From: Roseovarius mucosus
GTDB lineage: Bacteria > Pseudomonadota > Alphaproteobacteria > Rhodobacterales > Rhodobacteraceae
Direction: 5' to 3'
Length of the DNA stretch: 64,000 nt
Assembly (NCBI RefSeq): GCF_002080415.1
Contig: NZ_CP020474.1
Location: forward strand, 2,183,501 to 2,247,500
Under the pieces are notes generated by a model. That model had not been told where the DNA came from and made no database searches. It was given only the letters and a program-made list of their open reading frames with translations. The position numbers and the translations under genes were made by a program. Below, piece by piece: positions 38,929-48,805 of the stretch; position 1 is the stretch's first letter; each line of letters opens with the position of its first letter.

Positions 38929-39975
38929 CTAGCGCACGCTGATGCGCGGATTGAGAAAGACATAGCCGATGTCTGAAATCAGCTGCGTCACCAGCACCAC
39001 CACCACAGAGATCACTGAAACCCCCAGCAGCAATTCGATGTCATTGTTGCCCGCCGCCTGCACCAGCGTCCAGCCAAAGCCCTTGTAGTTGAACAGGGTT
39101 TCAACAATCACGACCCCATTCAAAAGCCATGGGAATTGCAGCATGATCACCGTAAAGGGCGCGATAAGCGCGTTGCGCAGCGCGTGTTTCATCACGACAT
39201 TCGGGAAACTCACGCCTTTGAGGCGCGCGGTGCGGATATATTGCGCGGTCATCACCTCGGCCATAGAGGCCCGCGTCATCCGCGCGATATAGCCCATACC
39301 ATAGAGCGCGATGGTCAGAACCGGCAAAAAGAAATTCTCGAACGTCGGGTTATCCATCGCCGCCGTCGCCGTGCCCTTGAACCATTTGAGGCCCACGGCA
39401 GTGCTGGCAAACACCGCGATGAAAAGCACGCCCGACACATATTCCGGTGTGGCCGTGGTGGTGATGGCAAAAGTCGACAGCGTGCGGTCGGTGCGCGACT
39501 CCTCACGCATCCCCGCCAAGATGCCAAGGATCAGGGCCGAGGGCACCATCAACACCATCACCCAGAACATCAGCCTGCCTGTCAGCGCCAGCTTGTCGCC
39601 AAGGATCTTGCCCACATCCTCGCGGAACACGGTGGAATAGCCCCAGTCGCCTTGCAGGATGCCGCAGAACCGTGGCGCATCCTCAGGGGCGGTGCCCGGT
39701 TCGATGCACTGCCCGCGCGTCACCCCGTCGCGATCAAGGATCACGAAGCCCGGCACCACGCCCAGCCATTGCCCATACTTCACCGCCATCGGCTGCAAAT
39801 AGCCATTGCGGCCCAGATAACTGGCCACTTCCTCATCGCTCATGCGAAAGTCGCCTTGGGTCTTGGCCAGCTTTTCGAGGTTGGGATAAAGATTGGTCAG
39901 GAAAAAGACGATAAATGTCAGACAGAGCGCCGTCAGGATCATGACCCCAACACGGCGCAGGATGAACATGGCCAT
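38929..39975 (-). CDS. Dipeptide/oligopeptide ABC importer permease (DppB type)
   Basis: A 348-residue permease beginning MAMFILRRVGVMILTALCLT, with the DppB-type late segment YIRTARLKGVSFPNVVMKHA and LRNALIAPFTVIML. A long periplasmic loop between helices 1 and 2 is enlarged compared with E. coli DppB. It is the first gene of the importer operon; the usual adjacent binding-protein gene is absent, since the upstream neighbour is ald. Confidence 0.93.
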   Translation of the reverse strand: MAMFILRRVGVMILTALCLTFIVFFLTNLYPNLEKLAKTQGDFRMSDEEVASYLGRNGYLQPMAVKYGQWLGVVPGFVILDRDGVTRGQCIEPGTAPEDAPRFCGILQGDWGYSTVFREDVGKILGDKLALTGRLMFWVMVLMVPSALILGILAGMREESRTDRTLSTFAITTTATPEYVSGVLFIAVFASTAVGLKWFKGTATAAMDNPTFENFFLPVLTIALYGMGYIARMTRASMAEVMTAQYIRTARLKGVSFPNVVMKHALRNALIAPFTVIMLQFPWLLNGVVIVETLFNYKGFGWTLVQAAGNNDIELLLGVSVISVVVVLVTQLISDIGYVFLNPRISVR

Positions 39976-40062
39976 AATCGCCCCCTGTTGGCGTTTTCAA
40001 TGACGCTAGTCGACGGGGGGCAGGCGGTCCAGCATCATTTGCGACGTGGTCTTGTCAGAAAA

Positions 40063-40090
40063 CGCCCCCAGCCTTTTCGGACTGGGGGCG
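40063..40090 (-). terminator. Rho-independent terminator of ald
   Basis: A 9-bp stem CGCCCCCAG/CTGGGGGCG closes a 10-base loop 8 bases after the ald stop, and on the minus strand it is followed by TTTTC. This is a good intrinsic terminator separating ald from the peptide importer operon. Confidence 0.82.
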
Positions 40091-40097
40091 CTGTCCG

Positions 40098-41210
40098 TTA
40101 GATCAGCGATTTGGGATCAACCGTGGCTATCCCCAGCGCCTCGCCGACAGCGGCATAGGTCAACTGACCGGCATGCACATTCAGACCGTTGAGCAAATGC
40201 ACATCCTCGGCACAGGCGCGTTTCCAGCCCTTGTCGGCCAGCGCCAGCATAAAGGGCATCGTCGCATTGCCCAGTGCCAGCGTCGAGGTGCGCGCAACGG
40301 CCCCCGGCATATTGGCCACGCAGTAATGCATGATCCCGTCGACCTCATAAATCGGGTCTTGGTGCGTTGTGGCGCGCGAGGTTTCAAAGCATCCGCCTTG
40401 GTCAATCGCCACATCCACCAGCACCGATCCCGGCTTCATCATGCCGAACTGATCGCGGCGCACCAGCTTGGGTGCGGCGGCACCGGGGATCAGAACCGCG
40501 CCGATCACCATATCCGCCTGCGGCAGCAATTCTTCCAGCAACCCGGCCGAGGAATAACCGGTCTTGAAGCTGCCCCCAAACACATCATCGAGATAGCGCA
40601 GACGCGGCAAAGAGCGATCGAGCACGGTCACATCCGCGCCCATGCCTGCGGCGATTTTGGCCGCATGCGTGCCCACCACGCCGCCGCCGATCACGATCAC
40701 CCGCGCCGGTCCGACACCGGGCACACCGCCCATAAGCACGCCGCGCCCGCCGTTGGCCTTTTGCAGCGTCCACGCGCCCACTTGGGGCGCCAAGCGCCCG
40801 GCAACTTCCGACATCGGCGCAAGGAGCGGCAGACCGCCCGCGCGATCCGTCACTGTTTCATAGGCGATGCAGGTCGCACCCGAGGCCAACAAATCCTTGG
40901 TTTGCTCAGGGTCCGGTGCCAGATGAAGATAGGTGAACAGAACCTGCCCCTCGCGCAGCATCTTGCGCTCGCCGGCCTGCGGTTCCTTGACCTTCACCAC
41001 CATGTCGGACTGTGCGAAAATCTCTGTGGCGGTGCCAACAATCTTGGCGCCTGCCGCCTCATAAGCGGCATCGTCAAACCCGGCTCCAAGGCCTGCGCCG
41101 GATTGGATCAGCACTTCATGGCCATGACCCACCGCCTCTTTTGCGGCATTGGGCGTCATGCCTACGCGGAATTCTTGTGGCTTGATTTCCGTCGGACAAC
41201 CTATTTTCAT
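40098..41210 (-). CDS. ald: Alanine dehydrogenase
   Basis: A 370-residue NAD-dependent enzyme interconverting L-alanine with pyruvate and ammonia. MKIGCPTEIKPQEFRVGMTP, the catalytic lysine and histidine regions (VVKVKEPQ, FTYLHLAPD) and the NAD-binding VIVIGGGVVGTHAAKIAAG are diagnostic. A GGGAGGAG ribosome site precedes the ATG. It is divergent from an Lrp/AsnC regulator, the standard pairing in alphaproteobacteria, where the regulator activates ald with alanine as effector. Confidence 0.97.
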   Translation of the reverse strand: MKIGCPTEIKPQEFRVGMTPNAAKEAVGHGHEVLIQSGAGLGAGFDDAAYEAAGAKIVGTATEIFAQSDMVVKVKEPQAGERKMLREGQVLFTYLHLAPDPEQTKDLLASGATCIAYETVTDRAGGLPLLAPMSEVAGRLAPQVGAWTLQKANGGRGVLMGGVPGVGPARVIVIGGGVVGTHAAKIAAGMGADVTVLDRSLPRLRYLDDVFGGSFKTGYSSAGLLEELLPQADMVIGAVLIPGAAAPKLVRRDQFGMMKPGSVLVDVAIDQGGCFETSRATTHQDPIYEVDGIMHYCVANMPGAVARTSTLALGNATMPFMLALADKGWKRACAEDVHLLNGLNVHAGQLTYAAVGEALGIATVDPKSLI

Positions 41211-41349
41211 ATTATACTCCTCCCTGTGTTATTTTGCGCGGAGTCTGCAACAGAATGCGCGCAAGGAGATTGAAATTTCGCTCGCCTTTTACGGGATTTT
41301 GTGAATATCCTTCGGAAATTATGTGATTAGTGGGAAAGGTCTTGCGCAA
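41211..41349. promoter_or_regulatory. Divergent ald / Lrp-type regulator promoter region
   Basis: 139 AT-rich bases with several short dyads, including GAAATTTC near 41272 and GGAAATTATG near 41324. Lrp-type regulators bind such degenerate AT-rich sites in arrays, so this is the expected control region. I cannot fix single operators. Confidence 0.45.
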
Positions 41350-41808
41350 ATGTCCCTCGATCCGACAGATCGTCGCTTGTTGCATGTCCTTCAGCGGCGC
41401 GGGCGCATTTCCAACGCCGACCTCGCAGAAGAGGTCAATCTCTCCGCCTCTGCCTGTCACCGCCGCGTTCAGCGCCTTGAATCCGATGGGTATATCAAGG
41501 GCTATGTCGCTCTGCTTGACCCGCGCAAGATGGGCGTGCCCGCCACGATTTTTGTCGAGATTACGCTTACCACGCAGGCAGACGAGGTGCTCGACGCCTT
41601 TGAAAAGGCGGTGGCGCGGGTGCCCGATGTGCTGGAATGTCACCTCACCGCCGGCACTGCCGACTATATCCTCAAGGTCGTCGCAGAGGATACCGAGGAT
41701 TTCGCGCGTATCCACCGCCAATACCTGACCCGGCTGCCCGGCGTGGCGAAAATGCAATCAAGCTTTGCCCTGCGCACCGTGTTCAAGACCACCGCGCTGC
41801 CGCTCTGA
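41350..41808 (+). CDS. Lrp/AsnC-family regulator, probable alanine-responsive activator of ald
   Basis: A 152-residue Lrp-type protein. The helix-turn-helix covers LDPTDRRLLHVLQRRGRISN and DLAEEVNLSASACHRRVQRL, followed by a C-terminal RAM effector domain (ATIFVEITLTTQADEVLDAF). It is transcribed away from ald, and AldR/Lrp proteins in this position sense alanine. I used the ATG at 41350; a GTG at 41323 is an alternative. It converges with tdh, ending four bases from its stop. Confidence 0.92.
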   Translation: MSLDPTDRRLLHVLQRRGRISNADLAEEVNLSASACHRRVQRLESDGYIKGYVALLDPRKMGVPATIFVEITLTTQADEVLDAFEKAVARVPDVLECHLTAGTADYILKVVAEDTEDFARIHRQYLTRLPGVAKMQSSFALRTVFKTTALPL

Positions 41809-41812
41809 TCCC

Positions 41813-42847
41813 TTACCAGTCCATCACCACCTTGCCCGAATTGCCCGAAATCATCGCGGCAAAGCCCTGCTCGAAATCATCAATTCCGATCCGGTGGGTG
41901 ATCAGCCCCGATACATCCAGCCCCGATTGCACCAGCGCGATCATCTTGTACCAAGTCTCATACATCTCGCGGCCATAGATGCCCTTGATATGCAGCATCT
42001 TGAAAATCACCGCGTTCCAATCCACCGCAAATTCCGTGGGCGCAATCCCCAACAGCGCCAGCTTGCCGCCATTGTTCATCCGCGCGATCATCTGCTGCAT
42101 CGCCGGGGCCGCACCAGACATCTCAAGCCCCACGTCAAAGCCTTCGGTCATGCCGATGTCGGCCATCACATCGCGCAGGTGCTCTTTGCCCACATCAACC
42201 ACATGCTGCACCCCCATCCGCTGCGCCAGATCAAGACGGTAGGGGTTGATATCGGTGATCACCACCTTGCGCGCGCCCACCTTTTGCGCGACCAGCGCCC
42301 CCATGATGCCAATCGGCCCCGCGCCTGTGACAAGCACATCCTCACCCACCAGATCGAAACTCAGTGCGGTATGCACCGCATTGCCAAAGGGATCAAAGAT
42401 TGCTGCAATCTCGTCGGGAATATCCTCTGGAATTGGCACCACATTGCTTTCGGGGATACAGAGATATTCGGCAAAGGAACCGGGGCGATGCACACCCACC
42501 CCTTTGGTATTGCGGCACAGATGCCCTCGCCCCGCGCGACAGTTCCGACAGGTGCCGCAGACGATATGCCCCTCGCCGCTCACCCGCTGACCAATCCGGT
42601 ATTTCACCGCCGCAGGCCCGGTATCGACGATCTCGCCGACGAATTCATGGCCCACAACCATCGGCACCGGCACGGTCTTGGCGCTGAATTCATCCCATTT
42701 CCAGATATGCACATCGGTGCCGCAAATCGCCGATTTGCGCACCTTGATCAGCACATCCGATGGCCCCACCTCGGGCACCGGCACGTATTCCATCCAGAGC
42801 CCGGGCTCGGCCTTGGCCTTGACCAGCGCCTTCATCTCGTTCTGCAT
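41813..42847 (-). CDS. tdh: L-threonine 3-dehydrogenase
   Basis: A 344-residue zinc-dependent medium-chain dehydrogenase. The catalytic zinc site is [16 protein letters not shown] with GHEFVGEI; the structural zinc site is [32 protein letters not shown] binds NAD. It oxidises threonine to 2-amino-3-ketobutyrate, which Kbl converts to glycine and acetyl-CoA. The ATG overlaps the kbl stop (TGATG) and has AGGAG upstream. E. coli Tdh begins at the position of the second Met (42835), so that start is possible. Confidence 0.97.
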   Translation of the reverse strand: MQNEMKALVKAKAEPGLWMEYVPVPEVGPSDVLIKVRKSAICGTDVHIWKWDEFSAKTVPVPMVVGHEFVGEIVDTGPAAVKYRIGQRVSGEGHIVCGTCRNCRAGRGHLCRNTKGVGVHRPGSFAEYLCIPESNVVPIPEDIPDEIAAIFDPFGNAVHTALSFDLVGEDVLVTGAGPIGIMGALVAQKVGARKVVITDINPYRLDLAQRMGVQHVVDVGKEHLRDVMADIGMTEGFDVGLEMSGAAPAMQQMIARMNNGGKLALLGIAPTEFAVDWNAVIFKMLHIKGIYGREMYETWYKMIALVQSGLDVSGLITHRIGIDDFEQGFAAMISGNSGKVVMDW

Positions 42848-44040
42848 CAGATCACTCCTAGGTCGCGGCCCACGACCGCAAAAGCGTCAATCGCTCGGTC
42901 CAGCATATCGCGCGTAAGCCCGGCACTCATTTGCGTTCTGATCCGATCCTGCCCCTTGGGCACCACTGGAAAGCTGAAGGCGGTCACATAAACGCCGCGA
43001 TCATTCAGCCGCGCTGCCATTTCTTGCGCCAGCTTCGAATCGCGCAACATGACCGGGATGATCGCATGTTCGCCGGGCAGCATTTCAAACCCCAGTGCGC
43101 CCATCCTCTCGCGGAAATACGCTGCATTGTCCCAGAGCCGCGCACGCCGCTCCGCGCCGTCCTCCAGCATATCAAAGACTTTGAGCGAGGCCCCCGCAAT
43201 CACCGGCGCCAGCGTGTTGGAAAAAAGATACGGGCGCGAGCGTTGCCGCAGCCAATCCACCACCTGCGCACTTGCCGCCGTATAGCCGCCCGACGCACCG
43301 CCCAGCGCCTTGCCCAGCGTGCCGGTCAGGATATCCACGCGGTCCATCACCCCGAACCGCTCGGGTGTGCCGCGCCCGGTCTCGCCGACAAAGCCGGTGG
43401 CATGGCAATCATCCACCATCACCATTGCATCATAGCGCGCGGCCAAATCGCAAATTTCATCCAAGGGCGCATAAGTTCCATCCATCGAGAACACGCCATC
43501 CGTTGCAATCAGCCGATGCCGCGCTCCCTTCGCCTCGCGCAAACACCGCTCCAGATCGGCCATGTCGCGATTGGCGTAGCGATAGCGCTCCGCCTTGCAG
43601 AGCCGGATACCGTCGATGATGCTCGCATGGTTGAGCGCATCGCTGATGATCGCATCCTCTGGCCCCAAGATCGTCTCGAACAAACCGGTATTCGCGTCAA
43701 ACGCCGCCGCATAAAGGATCGCATCCTCACACCCTAAAAACCCGGCGATCCGGGCCTCCAGCTCTTTGTGCTCTTCCTGCGTTCCGCAAATAAACCGCAC
43801 GCTCGCCATGCCAAACCCGTAACGGTCCAGCGCCGTATGCGCCGCCGCGATCACTTCGGGATGATCCGCCAGACCCAGGTAATTGTTGGCGCAGAGGTTC
43901 ACCACCGCGCGCCCATCCGCCAGCCGCACCTCGCCCGCCTGCATCGAGGCGATCACCCGCTCGCCCTTATAGAGCCCCTCATCGCGCAACCCGTCCAGTC
44001 GCCCTGCAATATCCGCGTCAAACCGATCTGCTGCTGTCAT
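42847..44040 (-). CDS. kbl: Glycine C-acetyltransferase (2-amino-3-ketobutyrate CoA ligase)
   Basis: A 397-residue alpha-oxoamine synthase, the same length as E. coli Kbl. [39 protein letters not shown] and the PLP lysine in [17 protein letters not shown] are clear. With Tdh it degrades threonine to glycine and acetyl-CoA. The ATG at 44040 has GAGGG upstream and fits the known N-terminus; the frame continues upstream into intergenic sequence with no ribosome site. It lies 60 bases after the hyuA-like gene and is coupled to tdh. Confidence 0.97.
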   Translation of the reverse strand: MTAADRFDADIAGRLDGLRDEGLYKGERVIASMQAGEVRLADGRAVVNLCANNYLGLADHPEVIAAAHTALDRYGFGMASVRFICGTQEEHKELEARIAGFLGCEDAILYAAAFDANTGLFETILGPEDAIISDALNHASIIDGIRLCKAERYRYANRDMADLERCLREAKGARHRLIATDGVFSMDGTYAPLDEICDLAARYDAMVMVDDCHATGFVGETGRGTPERFGVMDRVDILTGTLGKALGGASGGYTAASAQVVDWLRQRSRPYLFSNTLAPVIAGASLKVFDMLEDGAERRARLWDNAAYFRERMGALGFEMLPGEHAIIPVMLRDSKLAQEMAARLNDRGVYVTAFSFPVVPKGQDRIRTQMSAGLTRDMLDRAIDAFAVVGRDLGVI

Positions 44041-44080
44041 GTCGCCCTCCCGTTCAGTGTTCCCGAACTGCTCCGGGACC

Positions 44081-44095
44081 GGGGGCAGCGCCCCC
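44081..44095 (-). terminator. Short GC hairpin between the hyuA-like gene and kbl
   Basis: A 6-bp stem GGGGGC/GCCCCC with a 3-base loop just after the hyuA-like stop. It belongs to the same hairpin type as 47246 and 48777. It may attenuate read-through into kbl. Confidence 0.5.
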
Positions 44096-44100
44096 ACACC

Positions 44101-46101
44101 TCAGACGGCGATACGAGGCCGTCCACTCGCCTCTACCACGATTTCAGCTTCCAAAAACACCCGTCGCGCCTCGGCCTGCGCTTCTTTTACGGCACGGCGC
44201 GCGGTAACATGAATATCCACTGCCCCGGACGCCTCGGCTTCGGCTTGTGCTTCGGCCCGCAAAACCGCCTCTAGCGCCGCCATCGCGGTGTCGGACGCGG
44301 CATAATCCTCTGGACCGCTTTCAAGATGCACGCGGTATTTGCCCTCAGAGGGTGATGTCACCGTGCCGCCCCGCCGGATTGTCACACGGCCCACCACCGC
44401 GCCAATCGCATTGGCCACGCCGCCATGCGCAGGCAGGATCATCTCGCAGCCCAGCCGCGCGCCCACCGCGCCATAATAGCTCGCCGCCGACGCACCGAGA
44501 CCAATCACCGGCACCGCCAGCCCGCTCTCGATTCGCACCAAACCGCGATGCCCATCCAACCCTTTTTGCATCAGCACATGCTCGGCCAGCGCCGTAGGAG
44601 ACAGGCCAAAGTCCATGTCTTCTTCGGAAAAAGCAGTCTCTAACAAGGCAAGACTTGTCTGATGCGTCAGGCGGTCCACGATCATGCGCGCCAAATGCTC
44701 TGGCCCCTCTGCCAGCCGGTTGCCCGACCCGGTTCGCTTGCGCGCCACCAGTTCCAACGCCATGCGCGCGGCCTCTGCATCCCAACTGTCCAACCCGCCC
44801 AGCACATGGCTTGCATCCGACGGCGTGATACCCGCCACCTGCACCAGCCCCCGGCGCACCAAGCGTGTCAGCGCCGCGCCATCCATGCGCGTCTTAAGCA
44901 CCTTGCCGACGGGGCGCACATCGACACCAATCCGGCCCAACAGAGCTTCTTCGCGCTCGCCTAATCCCCCGGCCTCGATCCCCGGCACCGCGCGCACGAA
45001 CCGCGCGTCATGCTCGCCGGGGGCCACTGCCCGCAATTGTTCCTCCAACACGCCATGCACCGCCTCGCGTGCCTCTGCCGCCATCAGGCTCACCGGCACC
45101 ACGCGCCGCGGGCCGAGGATCACGCCGCCCTCTAGTCCTTCGTCGCGCACATGAACCTCACTGTCACCACCCAACCCAAAGGTTCGCATCGCGACCGCTT
45201 CGACCATGGTGCGCCATGGGCCCACACGCGCGCCTTCGGGATCAATCGCCGGTCGCCCCTCGCGCAGGACCGCCACATCGGTCGTTGTTCCGCCAATATC
45301 CGACACCAGCGCATGCGCCGCCCCGGTCAGCCAGCGCGCGCCCACGATGCTTGCCGCAGGCCCGCTCAGAATGGTCTCGATGGGGCGTTCCCGCGCTTGA
45401 TCGGCACTGATCAACGCCCCGTCTCCCCGCACCACCATCAGCGGCGCGTGTATCCCCAACTCGCCCAGCTTGCCCTCGGCTCGGTCGATCAGCCGCGCAA
45501 TCATCCCGATGAGCCGCGCGTTCAGCAGCGCGGTCAGCGCCCGTTTCGGCCCGTTGAGCTTGGCCGACAGATGATGCGACAGGCTCACAGGCCGTCCCGT
45601 TACCGCGCGGATCGTCTCTGCCGCCGCCAATTCATGCGCGGGGTTTCTGGTGGCAAAGAGCGATGCCACCGCATAGGCCTCTGCCCCTGTTCCAGTCTCT
45701 AACCAGGCCAAAAGCGCCTCTTTATCCAGCGGCATTGCCTCGCCTCCGGCGTGGTTATGGCCACCATTCAGCACAATCGCCGGGTCACCGCCCAGCGCCT
45801 CGGCCAGCCCATGTGCCTGCAAATCTGCCGCCCGAAACCCGATATAAACTAGGCCCGCGCGCCCGCCTTGCCCCTCGACCAGCGCGTTGGTCGCCAAGGT
45901 CGTCGAGAGGGAGGCAAGGCCGATATCGCCCACATTCGCGCCGCTTTCGCGCAGCACGGCCTCGACCGCAGCACCAATTCCCACGGCCAGATCGGCCCGT
46001 GTCGTCAGCGCCTTGGCGCTCGCAATCACCTCGCGCTCATCCCGGATCAGAACGGCATCGGTATAAGTGCCCCCGGTGTCCACGCCCAACAACAACGCCA
46101 T
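44101..46101 (-). CDS. Hydantoinase/oxoprolinase family protein (HyuA type)
   Basis: A 666-residue ATP-dependent amide-ring hydrolase subunit. LGVDTGGTYTDAVLIRDERE and ALVSDIGGTTTDVAVLREG are the two sugar-kinase-like phosphate motifs of HyuA, and SGPAASIVGARWLTGA lies between. HyuA usually works with HyuB to open hydantoins or 5-oxoproline, but no HyuB gene is adjacent. It lies directly upstream of kbl-tdh on the same strand. Since 2019-style annotations often call such solitary proteins simply hydantoinase/oxoprolinase family, I leave the substrate open. Confidence 0.9.
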   Translation of the reverse strand: MALLLGVDTGGTYTDAVLIRDEREVIASAKALTTRADLAVGIGAAVEAVLRESGANVGDIGLASLSTTLATNALVEGQGGRAGLVYIGFRAADLQAHGLAEALGGDPAIVLNGGHNHAGGEAMPLDKEALLAWLETGTGAEAYAVASLFATRNPAHELAAAETIRAVTGRPVSLSHHLSAKLNGPKRALTALLNARLIGMIARLIDRAEGKLGELGIHAPLMVVRGDGALISADQARERPIETILSGPAASIVGARWLTGAAHALVSDIGGTTTDVAVLREGRPAIDPEGARVGPWRTMVEAVAMRTFGLGGDSEVHVRDEGLEGGVILGPRRVVPVSLMAAEAREAVHGVLEEQLRAVAPGEHDARFVRAVPGIEAGGLGEREEALLGRIGVDVRPVGKVLKTRMDGAALTRLVRRGLVQVAGITPSDASHVLGGLDSWDAEAARMALELVARKRTGSGNRLAEGPEHLARMIVDRLTHQTSLALLETAFSEEDMDFGLSPTALAEHVLMQKGLDGHRGLVRIESGLAVPVIGLGASAASYYGAVGARLGCEMILPAHGGVANAIGAVVGRVTIRRGGTVTSPSEGKYRVHLESGPEDYAASDTAMAALEAVLRAEAQAEAEASGAVDIHVTARRAVKEAQAEARRVFLEAEIVVEASGRPRIAV

Positions 46102-46151
46102 CTGCCTGCCCTCTTTGACTGTCAGGCTAGGGGTGTAGCGGGTTTCTCGCG

Positions 46152-47204
46152 CTATGCCAGCCCGTTTGCGTCACGATCCAGTCGTTTGACCGCCCACCGC
46201 GCGGCATCCGCGACGGCCGCATCCGCATCCTCGCACTGCGATTGCGCCACCGCGCGCAGGCTGGGATCTGCGGAATTGCCAATCGCGTAGAGCACGTTGC
46301 GCAAAAACCGATCCCGCCCGATGCGCTTGATCGGGCTGCCGGAAAATCTCGCACGGAACGCGGTATCGTCCAGCATTGCCAGCTCCGCCAGCCGTGGGGC
46401 CACCAGATCGTCGCGCGCGTGGTACTTCACTTCACGCGCCGTAACCGCAAACTTGTTCCATGGGCAGACCGCCAGACAATCGTCGCAGCCATAAATCCGG
46501 TTGCCCAGACCGGGGCGCAGGGCTTCATCCACGGGCCCCTTATGCTCGATCGTCAGATAGGAAATACAGCGCCGCGCGTCCAACTGATAGGGCGCGGGAA
46601 AGGCATCGGTGGGACAGATGTCCAGACAGGCGCGGCAAGACCCACAATGATCGATTTCTGCCGGATCCGTCTCTAGATCCAGTGTCGTAAAAACGGACCC
46701 AAGGAAAAACCAGCTCCCCAACGCTCGGCTCACCAGATTGGTGTGCTTGCCCTGCCATCCCAGCCCCGCCGCTTGTCCAAGCGGCTTTTCCGGCACGGGG
46801 GCCGTATCAACAAACACCTTCACCTCCCCGCCGCCCGCGTCGATCAGCCAGCGCGCCAAGCGTTTCAACCGCTTCTTGACCGTGTCGTGATAGTCTCTGT
46901 TACGTGCATAAACCGAGATATTGCCGCATTCGGGCCGCTTCAACCCGGCCAAGGGGTCTTCCTCGGGGGTATAGCTTTCGCCCAACATGATGACGGTGCG
47001 CGCCTCGGGCCAGAGCGCCTCAGGCGCGCCGCGCCACTCGCTGCGCTCTGCCAGCCAGCCCATCTGCCCGTGATAGCCCTGCCCAAGAAATGCGGCCAAA
47101 CGCTCGGGCACATGCCCCACATCCCATGGGCGACACATCCGACAGGCGTCAAACCCTTCGGCTAGCGCTTGATCAATCAGTCTCTGTTTCAGCCCAATAT
47201 TCAT
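46152..47204 (-). CDS. queG: Epoxyqueuosine reductase
   Basis: A 350-residue cobalamin-dependent enzyme that makes queuosine from epoxyqueuosine in tRNA. It has [20 protein letters not shown] with [20 protein letters not shown] for B12 and substrate, and two [4Fe-4S] motifs, [17 protein letters not shown] and [13 protein letters not shown]. The ATG at 47204 lies within the last bases of an intergenic repeat; a TTG three codons upstream is also open. The gene is 50 bases downstream-facing from hyuA's promoter side and read in the same direction. Confidence 0.96.
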   Translation of the reverse strand: MNIGLKQRLIDQALAEGFDACRMCRPWDVGHVPERLAAFLGQGYHGQMGWLAERSEWRGAPEALWPEARTVIMLGESYTPEEDPLAGLKRPECGNISVYARNRDYHDTVKKRLKRLARWLIDAGGGEVKVFVDTAPVPEKPLGQAAGLGWQGKHTNLVSRALGSWFFLGSVFTTLDLETDPAEIDHCGSCRACLDICPTDAFPAPYQLDARRCISYLTIEHKGPVDEALRPGLGNRIYGCDDCLAVCPWNKFAVTAREVKYHARDDLVAPRLAELAMLDDTAFRARFSGSPIKRIGRDRFLRNVLYAIGNSADPSLRAVAQSQCEDADAAVADAARWAVKRLDRDANGLA

Positions 47205-47260
47205 CTGGCGCAAAATACCTCGGGGGAGTCGCCGCTTGCGGCGACGGGGGCAGCGCCCCC
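47205..47260 (-). repeat. Double hairpin plus GAGTATTTT-type element, copy 3
   Basis: Between the GST stop and queG. Hairpin GGGGGC/GCCCCC (47246-47260) follows the GST stop and looks like its terminator. A second perfect 8-bp stem GTCGCCGC/GCGGCGAC (47228-47245) follows, then GAGGTATTTTGCGCCAG (minus strand) up to the queG ATG. This is the same module order as at 48753-48797. Confidence 0.65.
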
Positions 47261-47263
47261 AAC

Positions 47264-47929
47264 CTAAAAGTCGAGATCAGCATAATGCGCAGGTGGCGGA
47301 AATCCCGACACTTGATCCGCCAGAATCCCGCGGAACGCCGGGCGCGACTTGATCTTGGCATACCAATCCTTGACCGCCTCGCTGCGCGTCCAGTCTACAT
47401 CGCTGATGTAATCCAGCGCGCTAAGATGCGCGGCCGCCGCAAAATCCGCCAGCGTCATCACATCGCCCGCCAGCCAGCGCCGGTGATCCAACAGCCACGC
47501 CATGTAATCCAGATGATATTTGATCGCCTTGGCGCCGTCCTTGACATTGCGACTGTCGGGAAAGCCTAGCTTCATCACCTTCTTGTTCACCCGCTCATAG
47601 ACCAACTTGCTGGTCACTTCGCTATGAAACTTGTCGTCAAACCACCCCACCAGCCGCCGCACCTCATAGCGCGCATCGGTGCCTTTGGGCATCAGGGACG
47701 GTTCGGGATACTTCTCTTCGAGATATTCGCAGATCGCGGCACTCTCCGACATGGTCTTGCCGTCGATCCGCAGCACGGGCACTTTGCCAGCCGGGTTGCG
47801 GCGCAGAAAGTCCGGATCCTGCTCCCAATAGCGCTCTTCCACCAGCTCACATTCGATCCGCTTTTCCGCCAGACTCAGGCGAACCTTGCGGCAAAAGGGC
47901 GAGAGCGGGACATGATAGAGCTTGGCCAT
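47264..47929 (-). CDS. Glutathione S-transferase family protein
   Basis: A 221-residue GST. The N-terminal thioredoxin-like domain has [20 protein letters not shown] with a candidate catalytic Ser10/Cys13 pair, PAGKVPVL (cis-proline) and [12 protein letters not shown] (glutathione contact). A helical C-terminal domain includes [20 protein letters not shown]. It probably conjugates or reduces electrophiles with glutathione; no specific substrate is evident. Confidence 0.92.
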   Translation of the reverse strand: MAKLYHVPLSPFCRKVRLSLAEKRIECELVEERYWEQDPDFLRRNPAGKVPVLRIDGKTMSESAAICEYLEEKYPEPSLMPKGTDARYEVRRLVGWFDDKFHSEVTSKLVYERVNKKVMKLGFPDSRNVKDGAKAIKYHLDYMAWLLDHRRWLAGDVMTLADFAAAAHLSALDYISDVDWTRSEAVKDWYAKIKSRPAFRGILADQVSGFPPPAHYADLDF

Positions 47930-47986
47930 GAACGATTACCTGTGGTCTCGGGGGTCGCCCCTCAATGCCCCCTTTGGCTGCGGTTT

Positions 47987-48694
47987 TCAATCCTCGAAAC
48001 AGGTGGCGCGCCCATCTCGGTCAATCGTTGCCGCCCCATCAAGGATACCAGCGGCCCGGTTGCGCAATGCCTGCGAAGGTTTTGACGCGGAGCGTCCCTT
48101 GGGATCAGGCAGCACCGCCGCCAGCCGTGCCGCTTGCGTGGCGCTCAGGTCGGCGGCGCTCACGCCGAAATAGTGCCGCGCGGCGGCCTCAACCCCGAAA
48201 ACCCCCTCATCAAACTCTGCGACGTTAAGATAGACCTCGATGATCCGTCGTTTCGACCAAAGCGTTTCGACCACCGGAGTAATGCTGGCCTCCAGCGCCT
48301 TGCGCGCCCAATTGCGCCCATGCCAGAGATAGACATTCTTGACGACTTGCTGACTGAGCGTCGAGGCCCCGCGCCCTGATCCCTCGGCAATCGCCGTGCG
48401 AATGGCCGCCATATCAAACCCCCAGTGCTGGCAAAAATTGGCATCCTCTGCCGCCACCAGGGACCGCGCCATCACTGGCGCAATTTGCGCCATTGGCACC
48501 CAGTCCTGCGCGATGCGGCCCAGTCGCCGCTCTTCCTGACCCATGTAATAGGTCTTGGGCGGTGCAATCTCACGATGGGTTGCGATCACTCCGATCACGA
48601 TCAGCACGGCCACAAGCGACCAGCGCACCAGCCATGTGGTCGGCGTCCATCGGGATTTCGCCCGTAAGGGTGGGGATTTGCGCGCGCGTGCCAT
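47987..48694 (-). CDS. mtgA: Monofunctional biosynthetic peptidoglycan transglycosylase
   Basis: A 235-residue GT51 enzyme with one N-terminal membrane anchor (WLVRWSLVAVLIVIGVIA). The catalytic core has VAAEDANFCQHWGFD (catalytic Glu), GASTLSQQVVKNVYLW and KRRIIEVYLNVAEFDEGVFG. It polymerises lipid II glycan strands at the inner membrane and has no transpeptidase domain. The ATG at 48694 is chosen over a TTG at 48727; the ribosome site is weak. Confidence 0.95.
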   Translation of the reverse strand: MARARKSPPLRAKSRWTPTTWLVRWSLVAVLIVIGVIATHREIAPPKTYYMGQEERRLGRIAQDWVPMAQIAPVMARSLVAAEDANFCQHWGFDMAAIRTAIAEGSGRGASTLSQQVVKNVYLWHGRNWARKALEASITPVVETLWSKRRIIEVYLNVAEFDEGVFGVEAAARHYFGVSAADLSATQAARLAAVLPDPKGRSASKPSQALRNRAAGILDGAATIDRDGRATCFED

Positions 48695-48752
48695 GGAACA
48701 GCTATAACGCCCTGCGCGGGCACGCAAAACACCTTTGGCGCGGGTCGGGTTC

Positions 48753-48770
48753 TTCTTGGCGAAAATACTC
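48753..48770 (-). repeat. GAGTATTTT-type intergenic element, copy 4
   Basis: On the minus strand GAGTATTTTCGCCAAGAA. It is identical over at least 20 bases to the copy at 60013, and sits directly after the gltB terminator hairpin and before mtgA. Confidence 0.75.
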
Positions 48771-48776
48771 CGGGGG

Positions 48777-48797
48777 TCCGGGGGCAGAGCCCCCGGA
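48777..48797 (-). terminator. Terminator hairpin after gltB
   Basis: A perfect 9-bp stem TCCGGGGGC/GCCCCCGGA with a 3-base loop, 8 bases after the gltB stop. The GAGTATTTT element follows at once on the minus strand and supplies the T-rich tail. Confidence 0.8.
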
Positions 48798-48805
48798 TTT
48801 CGTCT

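Noticed and set aside
40173..42991. Long plus-strand frames opposite ald and tdh
   Set aside because: Antisense shadows of two confidently assigned dehydrogenases.
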